Positions 1-8,519 of a stretch of DNA of 64,000 nucleotides are shown piece by piece. Position numbers and translations under genes: made by a program. This DNA comes from Streptomyces bottropensis ATCC 25435 (GTDB lineage: Bacteria; Actinomycetota; Actinomycetes; Streptomycetales; Streptomycetaceae), in contig NZ_KB911581.1 of assembly GCF_000383595.1 (NCBI RefSeq), positions 5,973,519 to 6,037,518 of the forward strand, read 5' to 3'. Position 1 is the first letter of the stretch. Each line of letters begins with the position of its first letter. The notes under the pieces are model-generated. The model searched no databases. It had not been told where the DNA came from and saw nothing but the letters and a program-made list of their open reading frames with translations.

Positions 1-73
1 TCCATGTCGTCAGCCCTCTCCGCCGTGAACTCGCCTTCGCTGCGGGGCAGTTCACCGCGAACGGGAGCACGGG

Positions 74-507
74 TCAACGGGACGGCGGCCGGACCCCCAG
101 CTCGTCCGCCGCCGACCGCAGCAGCGGGACCAGGGCGACGAGATCGTCCATGCTGCGGCGGAAGGCGGGGCGCGGCGGTGGAGAAGGCGGCGAAGACGGT
201 GCCGTCGGGGCGCAGGATCGGGACCGCCACGGCGCGCAGGCCGGGGTGGTGCTCCTCGTCGGCCGTGGCGTAGCCGAGTTCGGCGGCGCGGGCCACGTGG
301 GCGCACAGGACGTCGCGGTCGGTGACGCTGTTCGGTCCGTGCGGGGTCAGCTCGACGTGGTCCAGGAGGTCGGCGCGGACGTCGTCGGGCGCGAAGGCCG
401 TCAGGACCTTGCCCATCGAGGTGCAGTGCAGCGGCCCGTGGCGGCCCGGCTCGCTGCGGACGCCGACCGGGAGGGGGCCCTCCACGTAGTGCACGTACAG
501 GTGAGGG
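74..507 (-). pseudogene. IclR-family regulator remnant (effector-binding half only)
   Basis: Read on the minus strand, this gives the C-terminal half of an IclR regulator: HLYVHYVEGPLPVGV near the break, then GPLHCTSMGKVL, GYATADEEHHPGLRAVAVPI and, in a second frame, FRRSMDDLVALVPLL. The stop is at 74-76. The N-terminal winged-helix half is absent; homology ends near 505, where idnO sequence begins on the other strand. A one-base frameshift lies near 155-165 (the frame changes between FSTAAPR and FRRSMDD), so even the remaining domain is broken. In intact loci of this type an IclR or similar regulator controls idnO/idnD. This copy cannot bind DNA as a normal IclR. Confidence 0.8.
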
Positions 508-784
508 CGGCCTGAAGATGCTCGCCAAGGGCATGTGCGCCGACCTCGGGCCGCACGGCATCCAGGTCAACGGTATCGGCCCCGGCTACTTCGACACCGA
601 ACTGACCGCCGCGCTGGTCGCGGACGAGGAGTTCAGCGCCTGGGTACGGGGGCGGACACCCGCCGGCCGCTGGGGCAGGGTGGAGGATCTGGTCGGCGCC
701 CTGCTCTACCTCGCCTCCCCCGCCTCCGACTTCGTGAACGGGCAGCTGCTGTACGTCGACGGCGGCATGCTGTCTGTCCTGTGA
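506..784 (+). pseudogene. idnO: Gluconate 5-dehydrogenase (SDR) C-terminal remnant
   Basis: The frame from about 506 reads GLKMLAKGMCADLGPHGIQV and ends DFVNGQLLYVDGGMLSVL. This matches the last third of short-chain gluconate 5-dehydrogenases, which are about 255 residues long. The Rossmann nucleotide-binding N-terminus (TGxxxGxG) and the catalytic Tyr-x-x-x-Lys are missing, so no active reductase can be made even if the ATG at 518 is used. It lies directly upstream of idnD (26 bp) in the usual order for L-idonate catabolism. The break coincides with the break in the minus-strand IclR remnant. Confidence 0.85.
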
Positions 785-810
785 ACCGGCCGACGCCTCA
801 AGGAGCACCC

Positions 811-1851
811 ATGCACGCGTGTGTTGTCCACGGAGCCGGCGATCTCCGCGTCGAGGAGCGGCCGTACGACGGCCCCGCGCCCGGTGAGATCGCGGTCGCC
901 GTCGCCCTCGGCGGCATCTGTGGTTCGGATCTGCACTACTACCACCGGGGCCGGGTCGGGGACTTCGCCGTGAGCGAGCCCATGGTGCTGGGCCACGAGG
1001 TGGTGGGCCGGGTCGCCGCGCTCGGGGCCGGCGTCGAGGGACCGGACGCTCCGGCGGTGGGCACGGCCGTCGCGATCCACCCCGCCACGCCGTGCGGGGT
1101 CTGCCCCGAGTGCGCGCGCGGCACCCGCAACGTCTGCGCCCACACCCGCTATCTGGGCAGCGCGGCCCACACCCCGCATGTGCAGGGCGGGTTCGCGCAG
1201 CGGATCACCGTGCCGGCCGGCCAGGTGCGGGAGCTGCCGCCGGGGCTCGGTCTGCGGCGTGCCGTGCTCGCCGAGCCGCTGGCGGTGGCGCTGCACGCGG
1301 TGCGCCGGGCGGGTGAGGTCAGCGGCAGGCGGGTGCTGGTCACCGGGGCCGGTCCGATCGGTCTGCTGGTCGTGGCCGCGCTGCGGCACGCGGGCGCCGG
1401 CGAGGTCGTCGTCAGCGACCTCCACGAGGAGCCGCTGCGGCTCGCCGGCGAGGTCGGCGCCACCGCCGTCGTGCGGGCGGACCGGCCCGCCGATCCCGCC
1501 TGGGCCGGCGTCTTCGACCTCGCCGTGGAGGCGTCCGGGGCACCGGCCGGGCTGCGCAGCTGTGTGGAGCGGGTACGGCGCGGTGGCGTCGTGGTCATGC
1601 TCGGGCTGCTGCCGCCCGGGGAGATCGGGCTGCTCGGCAATGTCGCGGTCACCCGTGAGCTGGAACTGCGCGGGTCCTTCCGCTTCGACACCGAGTTCGA
1701 CGAGGCCCTGTCCCTGTTGGCCCAGGGCCTCCCGGTCGACTCGGTTGTCACGCACACCTTCCCGTTGGAGCGGTCCGTCGCCGCGTTCGACACGGCTCAG
1801 GACCGCACGGTCGCCTCCAAGGTGCTGCTGGAGCTGTCCGGGGAGGCGTGA
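811..1851 (+). CDS. idnD: L-idonate 5-dehydrogenase (zinc MDR family)
   Basis: A 346-residue medium-chain dehydrogenase that would oxidise L-idonate to 5-ketogluconate with NAD(P)+ in the cytoplasm. Visible motifs are the catalytic zinc region GGICGSDLHYY and VLGHEVVGRV, the structural zinc cysteines in CGVCPECARGTRNVC, the AEPLAVALHAV segment and the Rossmann motif VTGAGPIGLLVV. The RBS AAGGAG sits a few bases before the ATG at 811. Its usual partner idnO, which would reduce 5-ketogluconate, is only a remnant just upstream. The enzyme may therefore be stranded or serve another polyol. The gene converges with the GH29 gene, with 6 bp between them. Confidence 0.9.
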   Translation: MHACVVHGAGDLRVEERPYDGPAPGEIAVAVALGGICGSDLHYYHRGRVGDFAVSEPMVLGHEVVGRVAALGAGVEGPDAPAVGTAVAIHPATPCGVCPECARGTRNVCAHTRYLGSAAHTPHVQGGFAQRITVPAGQVRELPPGLGLRRAVLAEPLAVALHAVRRAGEVSGRRVLVTGAGPIGLLVVAALRHAGAGEVVVSDLHEEPLRLAGEVGATAVVRADRPADPAWAGVFDLAVEASGAPAGLRSCVERVRRGGVVVMLGLLPPGEIGLLGNVAVTRELELRGSFRFDTEFDEALSLLAQGLPVDSVVTHTFPLERSVAAFDTAQDRTVASKVLLELSGEA

Positions 1852-1857
1852 GGGGCG

Positions 1858-4074
1858 TCAGACCTCGGTGAAGGTCCACAACAGGTTGGTGCTGTTGCCC
1901 CAGGTCCGCTGTTGGGCGGGCGAGCCGGAGGGGACGTCGCCGCCGCCGTCGAGGACGAGTCCCGTGGTCCGGTTGGCGAGGGAGTAGCGGCCGTCGCCGC
2001 GGTGGGTGATCAGCCACTGCTGGTCGGTGCCGTTGTTCCAGGCCGCCTGCCGCAGGGCGGAGCCGTCGCCGGTGGCGCCCCACCCGTCGACGACCATGCC
2101 GCTCGCCCGGCTCTCCAGCTTGTAGTAGCCGTTGCCGAGGGCGACGGCGTACCACTGCAGGTGGGTGGAGCCGTCCCACGTCAGCTGCTTGACGGGGGAG
2201 CCGCTCGGCACGTCTCCGCCGTTGTCCAGGGCGAGCCCGTTGGTGACGTTGGTGATCCGGAAGCGCGCGGTGGGATCGAACACGACCCGCAGCGAGGCGA
2301 TCTTGTCCCGGACCCGGGGAGTGTCGGCGGTGTAGGTCCACTCGGTGCCGGTGAGGTCGTCGCCGGAGAAGCCGATCAGCCGGTGGGCCGGGGCGAGCTT
2401 CAGCGAGGAGAGCCTGCGCGGCTCCAGGCCGGCCAGGGTGAGCTGTTCGGCGTCGTGGTCGCCGAGGGCGAGTACGGTGCCGTCGCCTCTGAACCGCGGG
2501 TCCGCGAAGGCCAGCGCCCCGGCGTGGGGCCGGAGCACGGGGATCCGGCCGGAGAAACGGAACTTGAGGACGTAGGCGGGGGCGTCGAACGGCTTCGTCG
2601 CCGGGAGCGTCACCCTCAGCCCGGTCGCGCTCTGGGCCGGGGTGCCGAGGTCGTGGTAGGTGCCGGCCTCGGAACCGAGGAGTTCCAGTGAGGTGAGCGA
2701 GTCCAGGTCGATCCGGGCGGAGTCGAGCGTCGTCAGGGTCAGCGAGTCGCCGGGCCAGCCGAGGACGGTCGCGTAGAGGACGGTGCCCTCCTTGTCGCGG
2801 GTGAACCGGATGTCCCGGGCGGTGCCGGCGGTGGGCCGGGTGAAGGACCCGCCGCCCATCTTCGTCGGTCCTTCGCCGTACACGGTCCAGGCGCGGGTGC
2901 CGTAGACCGACTCGCCGAAGCGCTTCAGGTAGTCGCCGATGCCGAGCAGGATGTCCTTCTGGCCCTGCGGAACGGTGCCGTCGGCCTTCGGCGCGATGTT
3001 GAGCAGCACGCTGCCGTTCTTGCTGATCCGGTCGACGAACGAGTGCAGCATCTGCGCGAGGGAGTAGTAGCCGATGCCCTCGGTGTAGCACCAACTGGTG
3101 TTGGAGATGCTGTCGTCGGTGAGCCAGTAGGGCGCGGTGAGATCGGCGGGGCCGCCGCGCTCGTAGTCGAAGACCGAACTGTGGCTGTCGAACCCGTCCT
3201 TGTAGGTGGCGACGACCTCCTTGCCCCACGTGCCGGCCTGGTTGAAGTAGTACGACAGGAAGTTCAGCCGCTGCTTCTCGTCGACGTGGTCGAGCCGCCA
3301 GTCCTGCCAGAGGATGTCGGGCCGGGACCGGTCGACGACCTCCTTGAGTTTGTCGTACCAGAGCTGGTTCTCGGCCTGCGGACTCAGCTGTCCGTACAGC
3401 TTCTTGAGGCTGGGGTCCGACTGGGCGGGCGCGCCCTCGAAGAAGCCGGTGTAGTTGTACGCGTGGTGCATCGCCACCAGGAGCTTCAGGTCCCTGGCCC
3501 GGATGGCGTCGGTGAACAGCTCCAGCAGGTCCAGTCCCGGGCCCTTGTCGACGGAGTTCCACTCGTTGACCCGGCTGTCCCACATCGAGTAGCCGTCGTG
3601 GTGCTCGGCGACCGGCCCGGCGAACCGTGCGCCCGCGTCGACGAACAGCTGGGCCCATTCCTCGGGGTCGAACCTCCCGCCGGCCGACTTGAGCTTCGGC
3701 GCGAACTGCGTGTGGTGGCCCGCGAGATCGTCGGCCCCGTCGATGAACCAGTGGTACGGCCAGTCGGCCGGGTCGCCGTACGTGTCGATGTGGTGCCTGT
3801 TCGCCTTCTGGCCGGGCAGGTACATGTTGCGCGGATACCACTCGCTGTCGTACGCCGGGACGCTGAAGGCACCCCAGTGGAAGTAGATGCCGAACTTGGC
3901 GTCCCGGAACCACTCGGGGGCGGCGGGGTGTCTGTTCACGGAGTCCCAGGTCGGTTCGTAGGTTCTCGGCGTGGCGGCCGAGGCACCACCGGCCGCGAAC
4001 ACGTCGGTGGCGGTGGCCGCCACGACGGCTGTGGCGCCCATCAGAAGCCCGCGCCTGCTGATCGATTGCGACAT
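1858..4074 (-). CDS. Secreted GH29 alpha-L-fucosidase with ricin-type carbohydrate-binding domain
   Basis: 738 residues. A twin-arginine-type leader (SRRGLLMG, cleavage likely near residue 34) precedes a GH29 catalytic domain (about 40-370). That domain starts with WFRDAKFGIYFHWGAFSVP and contains PDILWQDWRLDH, where Asp258 is the likely nucleophile. A beta-rich region follows, and then a ricin-B/CBM13-like trefoil at about 604-738 with three repeats ending in LQW, QQW and LLW. It should release terminal alpha-L-fucose from glycans outside the cell. The gene is monocistronic and converges with idnD. A GATACA-N5-TGTAT palindrome lies about 120 bp upstream and is shared with the GH95-like gene at 34993, which suggests common control. 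Confidence 0.87.
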   Translation of the reverse strand: MSQSISRRGLLMGATAVVAATATDVFAAGGASAATPRTYEPTWDSVNRHPAAPEWFRDAKFGIYFHWGAFSVPAYDSEWYPRNMYLPGQKANRHHIDTYGDPADWPYHWFIDGADDLAGHHTQFAPKLKSAGGRFDPEEWAQLFVDAGARFAGPVAEHHDGYSMWDSRVNEWNSVDKGPGLDLLELFTDAIRARDLKLLVAMHHAYNYTGFFEGAPAQSDPSLKKLYGQLSPQAENQLWYDKLKEVVDRSRPDILWQDWRLDHVDEKQRLNFLSYYFNQAGTWGKEVVATYKDGFDSHSSVFDYERGGPADLTAPYWLTDDSISNTSWCYTEGIGYYSLAQMLHSFVDRISKNGSVLLNIAPKADGTVPQGQKDILLGIGDYLKRFGESVYGTRAWTVYGEGPTKMGGGSFTRPTAGTARDIRFTRDKEGTVLYATVLGWPGDSLTLTTLDSARIDLDSLTSLELLGSEAGTYHDLGTPAQSATGLRVTLPATKPFDAPAYVLKFRFSGRIPVLRPHAGALAFADPRFRGDGTVLALGDHDAEQLTLAGLEPRRLSSLKLAPAHRLIGFSGDDLTGTEWTYTADTPRVRDKIASLRVVFDPTARFRITNVTNGLALDNGGDVPSGSPVKQLTWDGSTHLQWYAVALGNGYYKLESRASGMVVDGWGATGDGSALRQAAWNNGTDQQWLITHRGDGRYSLANRTTGLVLDGGGDVPSGSPAQQRTWGNSTNLLWTFTEV

Positions 4075-4190
4075 ACGTACGAACGTCAGGCATGCGGGCC
4101 GCCCGTGTCAACGACTGTACAGGGATGAATGCGGCTGGAGTGAAGAGTGATTAACCCCTTTGTCCGGAAGTACGGCCACATTGACCGATG

Positions 4191-4207
4191 GATACATCAC
4201 ATGTATT
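4191..4207. promoter_or_regulatory. Candidate operator upstream of the GH29 gene (GATACA-N5-TGTATT)
   Basis: The sequence GATACATCACATGTATT contains the inverted repeat ATACAT/ATGTAT. It lies 117-133 bp upstream of the GH29 start and just past the 3' end of the Gfo/Idh gene. It matches the site at 34948-34964 at 13 of 17 positions with identical TACA-N5-TGTA spacing. A TTGACA box on the minus strand lies at 4106-4111, closer to the gene. The binding protein is unknown. Confidence 0.6.
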
Positions 4208-4240
4208 TGTCTCCTACGGTGCCGAGCCGGTCGTCGTAGG

Positions 4241-5302
4241 TCAGTGAGGGAGAGCGGGGCGCGCGACGAGATCGACCGCGACGCGGACGCCCTCCCGCTG
4301 GGCGCGGACGCCCGCCTCGGAGATCGCGGCGACGGCGTATCCGTCCCAGATGCCGGGTCCGGTGACCTCGCCCCGGCGGGTGGCGTCCACCCAGGCCTGG
4401 ACCTGACGGTCGTAGGCGTCCTCGAAGCGTTCGAGGTAGCCCGGCGTGACGGTGCCGCCCCAGCGTCCGGCCGTGTTGACGAGCATGTCGTGTCCGTCGC
4501 CGATGCGGGCCGTGCCGTTCTCGCAGACCGCCTCGGCCTGGACCTGGTAGCCGTAGCGGGCGGTGAGGAAGATCTCGACGTCGGCGACGACGCCGCCGTC
4601 GGTCTCGAACACCACGAACTGCGGGTCGCTCAGACCCTGCGGGGCGTAGGCCGACGGCCGGGGCCGCAGCACGGTGACGGCGGTGATCTCCTGGCCGAGC
4701 AGCCAGCGGGTGACGTCCATCTCGTGGGCGACGGAGTCGTTGATCGCCATCGCGTCGGTGAACCCGGGCGGCGCCTCGGCGTTGCGGTGCCGGTGGTGCA
4801 GCAGCAGCGGCCGGCCCAGCTCGCCGCCGTCCAGCAGGGACTTGAGCCTGACGTACTCGCGGTCGTAGCGGCGCATGAACCCGACCTGCACCCGGCGGTG
4901 CCCCAGCCGCCGTTCGGCCTCCAGCAGGCGCAGTGCGGAGGCGGGGTCCGGGGTGAGGGGCTTCTCGCACAGGACGGGCAGGTCGTACTCGAACGCGGTG
5001 AGCAGGGCCGCCTCGTGGGCGGGGCCCGGGGAGGCGACGAGGACGGCGTCGACGCCCGGTGCGGCCAGCGCCTGCGCGGTGTCGGCGTAGGCGGCGCAGC
5101 CCTCGACGCCGGCGGCGACCGCCTCGGCGCGCTCGGTGTCGAGGTCGACCACGGCGGCCACATGGGCACCGCTGATCACGTCGGTGAGCCGGCGCACATG
5201 GTCGGCGCCCATCCGGCCGGTACCGATGACGGCGACGCCGAGCGACGCGGACCGCGCACCGGGTGAGCCCTGCCGAGAACCGGGTGAGCCCTGCGGGGAC
5301 AT
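4241..5302 (-). CDS. Gfo/Idh/MocA-family sugar/inositol oxidoreductase
   Basis: 353 residues. The N-terminal Rossmann fold shows [18 protein letters not shown] and the family signature [11 protein letters not shown] with the catalytic-region EKP. The C-terminal domain carries the substrate-binding segment [16 protein letters not shown]. Members oxidise inositols or sugars with NAD(P). The first 18 residues are an unusual Gly/Ser/Pro/Arg extension encoded by a 21-bp tandem duplication. Translation from the ATG at 5302 is supported by AGGAACGTC just upstream. It is the only gene on its transcript and is divergent from the DUF6215-like gene. The exact substrate cannot be read from the sequence. 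Confidence 0.82.
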   Translation of the reverse strand: MSPQGSPGSRQGSPGARSASLGVAVIGTGRMGADHVRRLTDVISGAHVAAVVDLDTERAEAVAAGVEGCAAYADTAQALAAPGVDAVLVASPGPAHEAALLTAFEYDLPVLCEKPLTPDPASALRLLEAERRLGHRRVQVGFMRRYDREYVRLKSLLDGGELGRPLLLHHRHRNAEAPPGFTDAMAINDSVAHEMDVTRWLLGQEITAVTVLRPRPSAYAPQGLSDPQFVVFETDGGVVADVEIFLTARYGYQVQAEAVCENGTARIGDGHDMLVNTAGRWGGTVTPGYLERFEDAYDRQVQAWVDATRRGEVTGPGIWDGYAVAAISEAGVRAQREGVRVAVDLVARPALPH

Positions 5303-5352
5303 GACGTTCCTGCCTCTCGTGACCGCACGGATCCCCTACGGGGAATCGTGTT

Positions 5353-5380
5353 TTGCCGCACTCCGCTCACAGGTTAGGCT
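5353..5380 (+). promoter_or_regulatory. Candidate promoter for the DUF6215-like gene
   Basis: TTGCCG at 5353-5358, a 16-bp spacer and TAGGCT at 5375-5380 resemble a Streptomyces housekeeping promoter. It would start transcription near 5387, about 40 bases before the ATG at 5430. Confidence 0.5.
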
Positions 5381-5429
5381 CCCCCGGCACACGGGGGGCG
5401 TGTGCACATCAAAGTGGGGGCACGGGGGC

Positions 5430-6176
5430 ATGACCGACGACGTCGCGGATTCCGGAACGGGTGCGGGGGCGGGTCCCGCAGCGGGCGCGAGAGCGGGCTC
5501 CGGCAAGGAGATGAGCACGGCGGCCCAGGTGATCTCGGCGGTGGCGACCGTCGGAGTGCTCCTGGGTGGCCTGTGGGCACTGGGAGACCTCCTCGACCAG
5601 ACGCCCCAGACCCTGGGACCGGCCGCGTGCTCGTCCTCCGACGACGCCTCGCCCGCTCCGCGGGGCAGGGTCTCCGGGGCGCGGCTGTGCACCGCCCTGA
5701 ACCGCGCCGACCTGCCCGCGCTCCTCGGCACCCCGACCGAGCAGGCGGTGAGCGCGTCGGGCAGCGAGAGCGAGTCGAAGTGGGCCGACGGCACCAAAAC
5801 GGTCACCCCCGAGGCGAAGGTCGAGCTGGACACCTACGCGGTGGAGCTGTCGGCGTCCTACGAGGACCTCCCGGTCGGCGAGTCGGTCGGCTACCTGGGC
5901 GCCGACGCCACGAGCAGGACCGTCCTGGGACACCGGGCGGTCCTGTACTCGGGACAGACCATCGCCATCTCCTTCAGGCTCGACGGCAGCGACGCCGAGT
6001 CCGGCCCCGGCGGCGTCGCCCGCCGGCTGCTGGTCGCGACCGACCCGAAGGACAGCGGCAGCACCTACGAAATCGTCATCTGGCGCCAGGACTCCCAACG
6101 GCCCGACGACCAGGCCCTGTTCCGGATCGCCGAGAAGGTCCTGCCGACACTCCCGGGCTGGAAACCGGCCGGCTGA
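5430..6176 (+). CDS. DUF6215-like membrane-anchored protein of unknown function
   Basis: 248 residues. An Ala/Gly-rich cytoplasmic N-terminus is followed by one transmembrane segment (VISAVATVGVLLGGLWALG, about residues 35-53) and a predicted extracytoplasmic domain beginning CSSSDDASPAPRGRVSGARL. I recognise it as a streptomycete family often annotated DUF6215. The domain contains CTALNRADLPALLGTPTEQ, reminiscent of ligand-free lipoprotein-like folds, but no catalytic motif is apparent. Function is unknown. It converges with the FAD monooxygenase, with a hairpin between them. Confidence 0.7.
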   Translation: MTDDVADSGTGAGAGPAAGARAGSGKEMSTAAQVISAVATVGVLLGGLWALGDLLDQTPQTLGPAACSSSDDASPAPRGRVSGARLCTALNRADLPALLGTPTEQAVSASGSESESKWADGTKTVTPEAKVELDTYAVELSASYEDLPVGESVGYLGADATSRTVLGHRAVLYSGQTIAISFRLDGSDAESGPGGVARRLLVATDPKDSGSTYEIVIWRQDSQRPDDQALFRIAEKVLPTLPGWKPAG

Positions 6177-6187
6177 CCCCTCGTCGT

Positions 6188-6213
6188 GGCCCGTGACTCC
6201 TACGACACGGGCC
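6188..6213. terminator. Hairpin between convergent genes
   Basis: GGCCCGTG and CACGGGCC form a perfect 8-bp stem with a 10-base loop. It lies just after the DUF6215-like stop and overlaps the last codons of the monooxygenase, so it could serve both strands. There is no T-run. Confidence 0.45.
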
Positions 6214-7375
6214 CGTCGAAGGTGTCGAGCGCCCAGGCACCCGCATGGGGGCCGAACCCGTTCGGCCCCGCCTGCGCGGTCAGTCGGGCGTCGCGGGCAC
6301 GGGACTCCGGTCCGTCGGGCAGGTGGTAGTCCTCGCCCGCCCGCGCGGATCCGGCCTGCACCCGGGTGGCGGTGGCGAGCCGTCGGCGCACGTACCGGTC
6401 CAGCGCGTCGGGAACGTCGGCCGGTGCCGCGCCCGCGAGGCAGTCGCCGAGCACCGCCGCGTCGACCAGGGCCTGGGCCGCGCCCTGCGCGTGGAACGGC
6501 ACCATCGCGTGGGCGCTGTCGCCGAGCAGGGCGACGCGTCCGACGTTCCAGCGGGCGAGTGGGGCGCGGGTGTGGATGCCGTACCGGAGCACCTCCCCCG
6601 CCCGTCCCAGGACCTCGCGCACCCGGGGGTCCCATCCGTCGAACGCGCGCAGGTACTCGCCCGGCTCGGCCCGGGCGGTCCACGACTCCCGCGCCGCCCC
6701 GGTACCGACGACGCCGACGACGTTGAGCAGTTCACCGCGCCGCACCCAGTAGTGCACGAAGTGCCGTCCGGGCCCGAGCCAGAGCGCGTACTCCGGGAGG
6801 TCCAGTCCGGCCACCTCGGCGGCCGGCAGCAGCGCCCGGTAGGCGGCGGTCCCCGAGTACAGGGCCTCGTCGGCGCCGAACAGCCACCGGCGGGCCCGGG
6901 AGCGTACCCCGTCCGCGGCGACGACCAGGTCGGCGGACAGGCGTTCGCCGTCGGCCGTCGTCAGCCACACGGACCTGTCGTCCTGCTCGACGCCGACGGC
7001 CACGGTGTCCGGACGCACCGACCCCGGCGGCACGGCGGCGGCCAGAATCCGGTGCAGATCGGCCCGGTGGGTCTGCAGGTACGGCGCCCCGAACGCGTCC
7101 TCCACCTCGCGTCCCAGCGGGTAGCCGCAGATCTCACCACCGTCGGACCAGGTGCGAAAGCTCAGCCGGGACGGCCGGTGGGAGCGGGCGGCGACCGCGT
7201 CGAGCAGTCCGAGCCGGCGCAGGACGCGGGTGGCGTTGGGCGCGAGCTGGATGCCCGCGCCGATCTCGGTGAACCGCGGCGCCTGCTCGACGAGCGTCAC
7301 CTCGCACCCGGCGCGCCGCAGACTCAGCGCCGCGGCCAGTCCCCCGATGCCCGCCCCCACGACGATCGCCCGCAT
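6200..7375 (-). CDS. FAD-dependent aromatic monooxygenase (salicylate/3-hydroxybenzoate hydroxylase-like)
   Basis: 391 residues. The N-terminal dinucleotide motif IVVGAGIGGLAAALSLRRAG, the DG motif VVAADGVRSRARRWLFG and the GD motif VALLGDSAHAMVPFHAQGAA define a class A flavoprotein monooxygenase (PHBH fold). Such enzymes hydroxylate aromatic acids with NAD(P)H and O2. The C-terminus keeps the usual QAGSARAGEDYHLPDG type of tail. The next upstream gene on the same strand is an AraC/GyrI regulator 92 bp away. It may belong to aromatic catabolism, but no ring-cleavage gene is adjacent here. Confidence 0.82.
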   Translation of the reverse strand: MRAIVVGAGIGGLAAALSLRRAGCEVTLVEQAPRFTEIGAGIQLAPNATRVLRRLGLLDAVAARSHRPSRLSFRTWSDGGEICGYPLGREVEDAFGAPYLQTHRADLHRILAAAVPPGSVRPDTVAVGVEQDDRSVWLTTADGERLSADLVVAADGVRSRARRWLFGADEALYSGTAAYRALLPAAEVAGLDLPEYALWLGPGRHFVHYWVRRGELLNVVGVVGTGAARESWTARAEPGEYLRAFDGWDPRVREVLGRAGEVLRYGIHTRAPLARWNVGRVALLGDSAHAMVPFHAQGAAQALVDAAVLGDCLAGAAPADVPDALDRYVRRRLATATRVQAGSARAGEDYHLPDGPESRARDARLTAQAGPNGFGPHAGAWALDTFDGPVS

Positions 7376-7467
7376 GCCCCCACCTCAGGTCGACGTCGTC
7401 CCACGCTACCGGCGGGCGAGGACGGGAGGCAGGCGCGCGACGACGGGAAGTCGCCGCGCGCCGGCGC

Positions 7468-8334
7468 TCAGAGCGGAGTCCGCTCCACCGGGATCCACAG
7501 CTCCGCGTCCGCCCGCGCCGCGTCCTCGGACAGCCGGGTCCGCAGGATCTCGGGGCCCGGCCGGCTGCGGTACGGATTGGACGGGAACCACTGGGTGAAG
7601 ACGTCCCGCCACAGATACTGCAGCGCCTGCGGGAACGGTCCGGAGTTCTCGAACACGGCCCAGGTCCCGGCCGGGACGGTCAGCTCCTCCAGGCCCTCGG
7701 GTGCGGCGACGCGGGTCACCGCCCCGTGGAAGTAGTCGAGTTCGGTGCCCTCCGCCCGGCTGTCGTCGAGGTTGTCGCTGACGGAGACGATGCCCCGCGG
7801 TTCCTGGTCCGACAGGCTCTCGATGCGCCGCAGCGTCTCCTGGCCGATGCCCCGGATGAAGTCGGCGATCGCCGGGTTCACCCCCTCGTGCACCAGCGGG
7901 ACCCTCGTCCCCCTCCCGACCACCCGGAACTCCTCCCTGTCCACGACTCGGTATCGCATGCTTCCGCTCCCTTCGACGACGAGGCGGAAGGACATCCGGG
8001 GCTGGGACCGCAGAGCCGCCCCGGTCCGCCGGGCCTCCCCGGGGCCGACGCCGTGCAGGGCGCGGAACGCCCGCGCGAACGCCTCCCCCGAGCCGTAGCC
8101 GTAGCGCACCGCGATCTCCAGCAGGGTCCGCTCGCCGGACAGCACCTCGGCGCCGGCGACGGTGAGCCGTCGGCGCCGGACGTACTCCGACAGCGGCATG
8201 CCCGCGAGCGCGGAGAACATCCGCCGCAGGTGGTACTCCGACGTCACCGCGATCCGCGCCAGGTCGGCGACCTCGATCGGCTGATCGAGACGGTCCTCGA
8301 TGTGCTCCATGGCCTGGTTGAGCCGTTCCAGCAC
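7468..8334 (-). CDS. AraC-family regulator with GyrI-like effector domain
   Basis: 288 residues from a GTG start at 8334 that has a strong AAGGAGG upstream. The first 105 residues form two AraC helix-turn-helix units (EVADLARIAVTSEYHLRRMF and LLEIAVRYGYGSGEAFARAF). The rest (about 120-288) is a GyrI/BmrR-type small-molecule-binding domain ending in LWIPVERTPL. Proteins of this Rob/SoxS-like architecture sense drugs or lipophilic compounds. An upstream ATG at 8418 is possible but would add a tail not seen in the family. It may control the downstream monooxygenase. Confidence 0.85.
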   Translation of the reverse strand: MLERLNQAMEHIEDRLDQPIEVADLARIAVTSEYHLRRMFSALAGMPLSEYVRRRRLTVAGAEVLSGERTLLEIAVRYGYGSGEAFARAFRALHGVGPGEARRTGAALRSQPRMSFRLVVEGSGSMRYRVVDREEFRVVGRGTRVPLVHEGVNPAIADFIRGIGQETLRRIESLSDQEPRGIVSVSDNLDDSRAEGTELDYFHGAVTRVAAPEGLEELTVPAGTWAVFENSGPFPQALQYLWRDVFTQWFPSNPYRSRPGPEILRTRLSEDAARADAELWIPVERTPL

Positions 8335-8452
8335 CCCGGCCTCCTTCCTTTCACCCACCACGCTAGGAAGGAGCCACCCTGCCGCACCCGACATCCTGTG
8401 CCCGCTCCGGTCGGGCACGGCGGTGGAGGGGAGCCGCGGGACGGCTCACGGC

Positions 8453-8519
8453 TCAGCGCCTGGCCAGGGCCAGCAGGCTCAGGCCGAACATCAGCACGCC
8501 CAGGGAGGCGAAGGACATC
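8453..8519 (-). pseudogene. C-terminal fragment of a membrane protein
   Basis: The minus strand reads FASLGVLMFGLSLLALARR followed by a stop at 8453-8455: one hydrophobic segment ending in positive charge, like the last helix of an integral membrane protein. Upstream homology ends within about 15 bases of where the plus-strand sigma-factor sequence begins, so the 5' part of this gene appears lost. The fragment is short and the assignment is tentative. Confidence 0.4.

Noticed and set aside
52-808. Long Arg/Pro-rich open frames on both strands over the iclR/idnO scar
   Set aside because: They are GC-driven shadow frames without family resemblance; the real frames are the two remnants.
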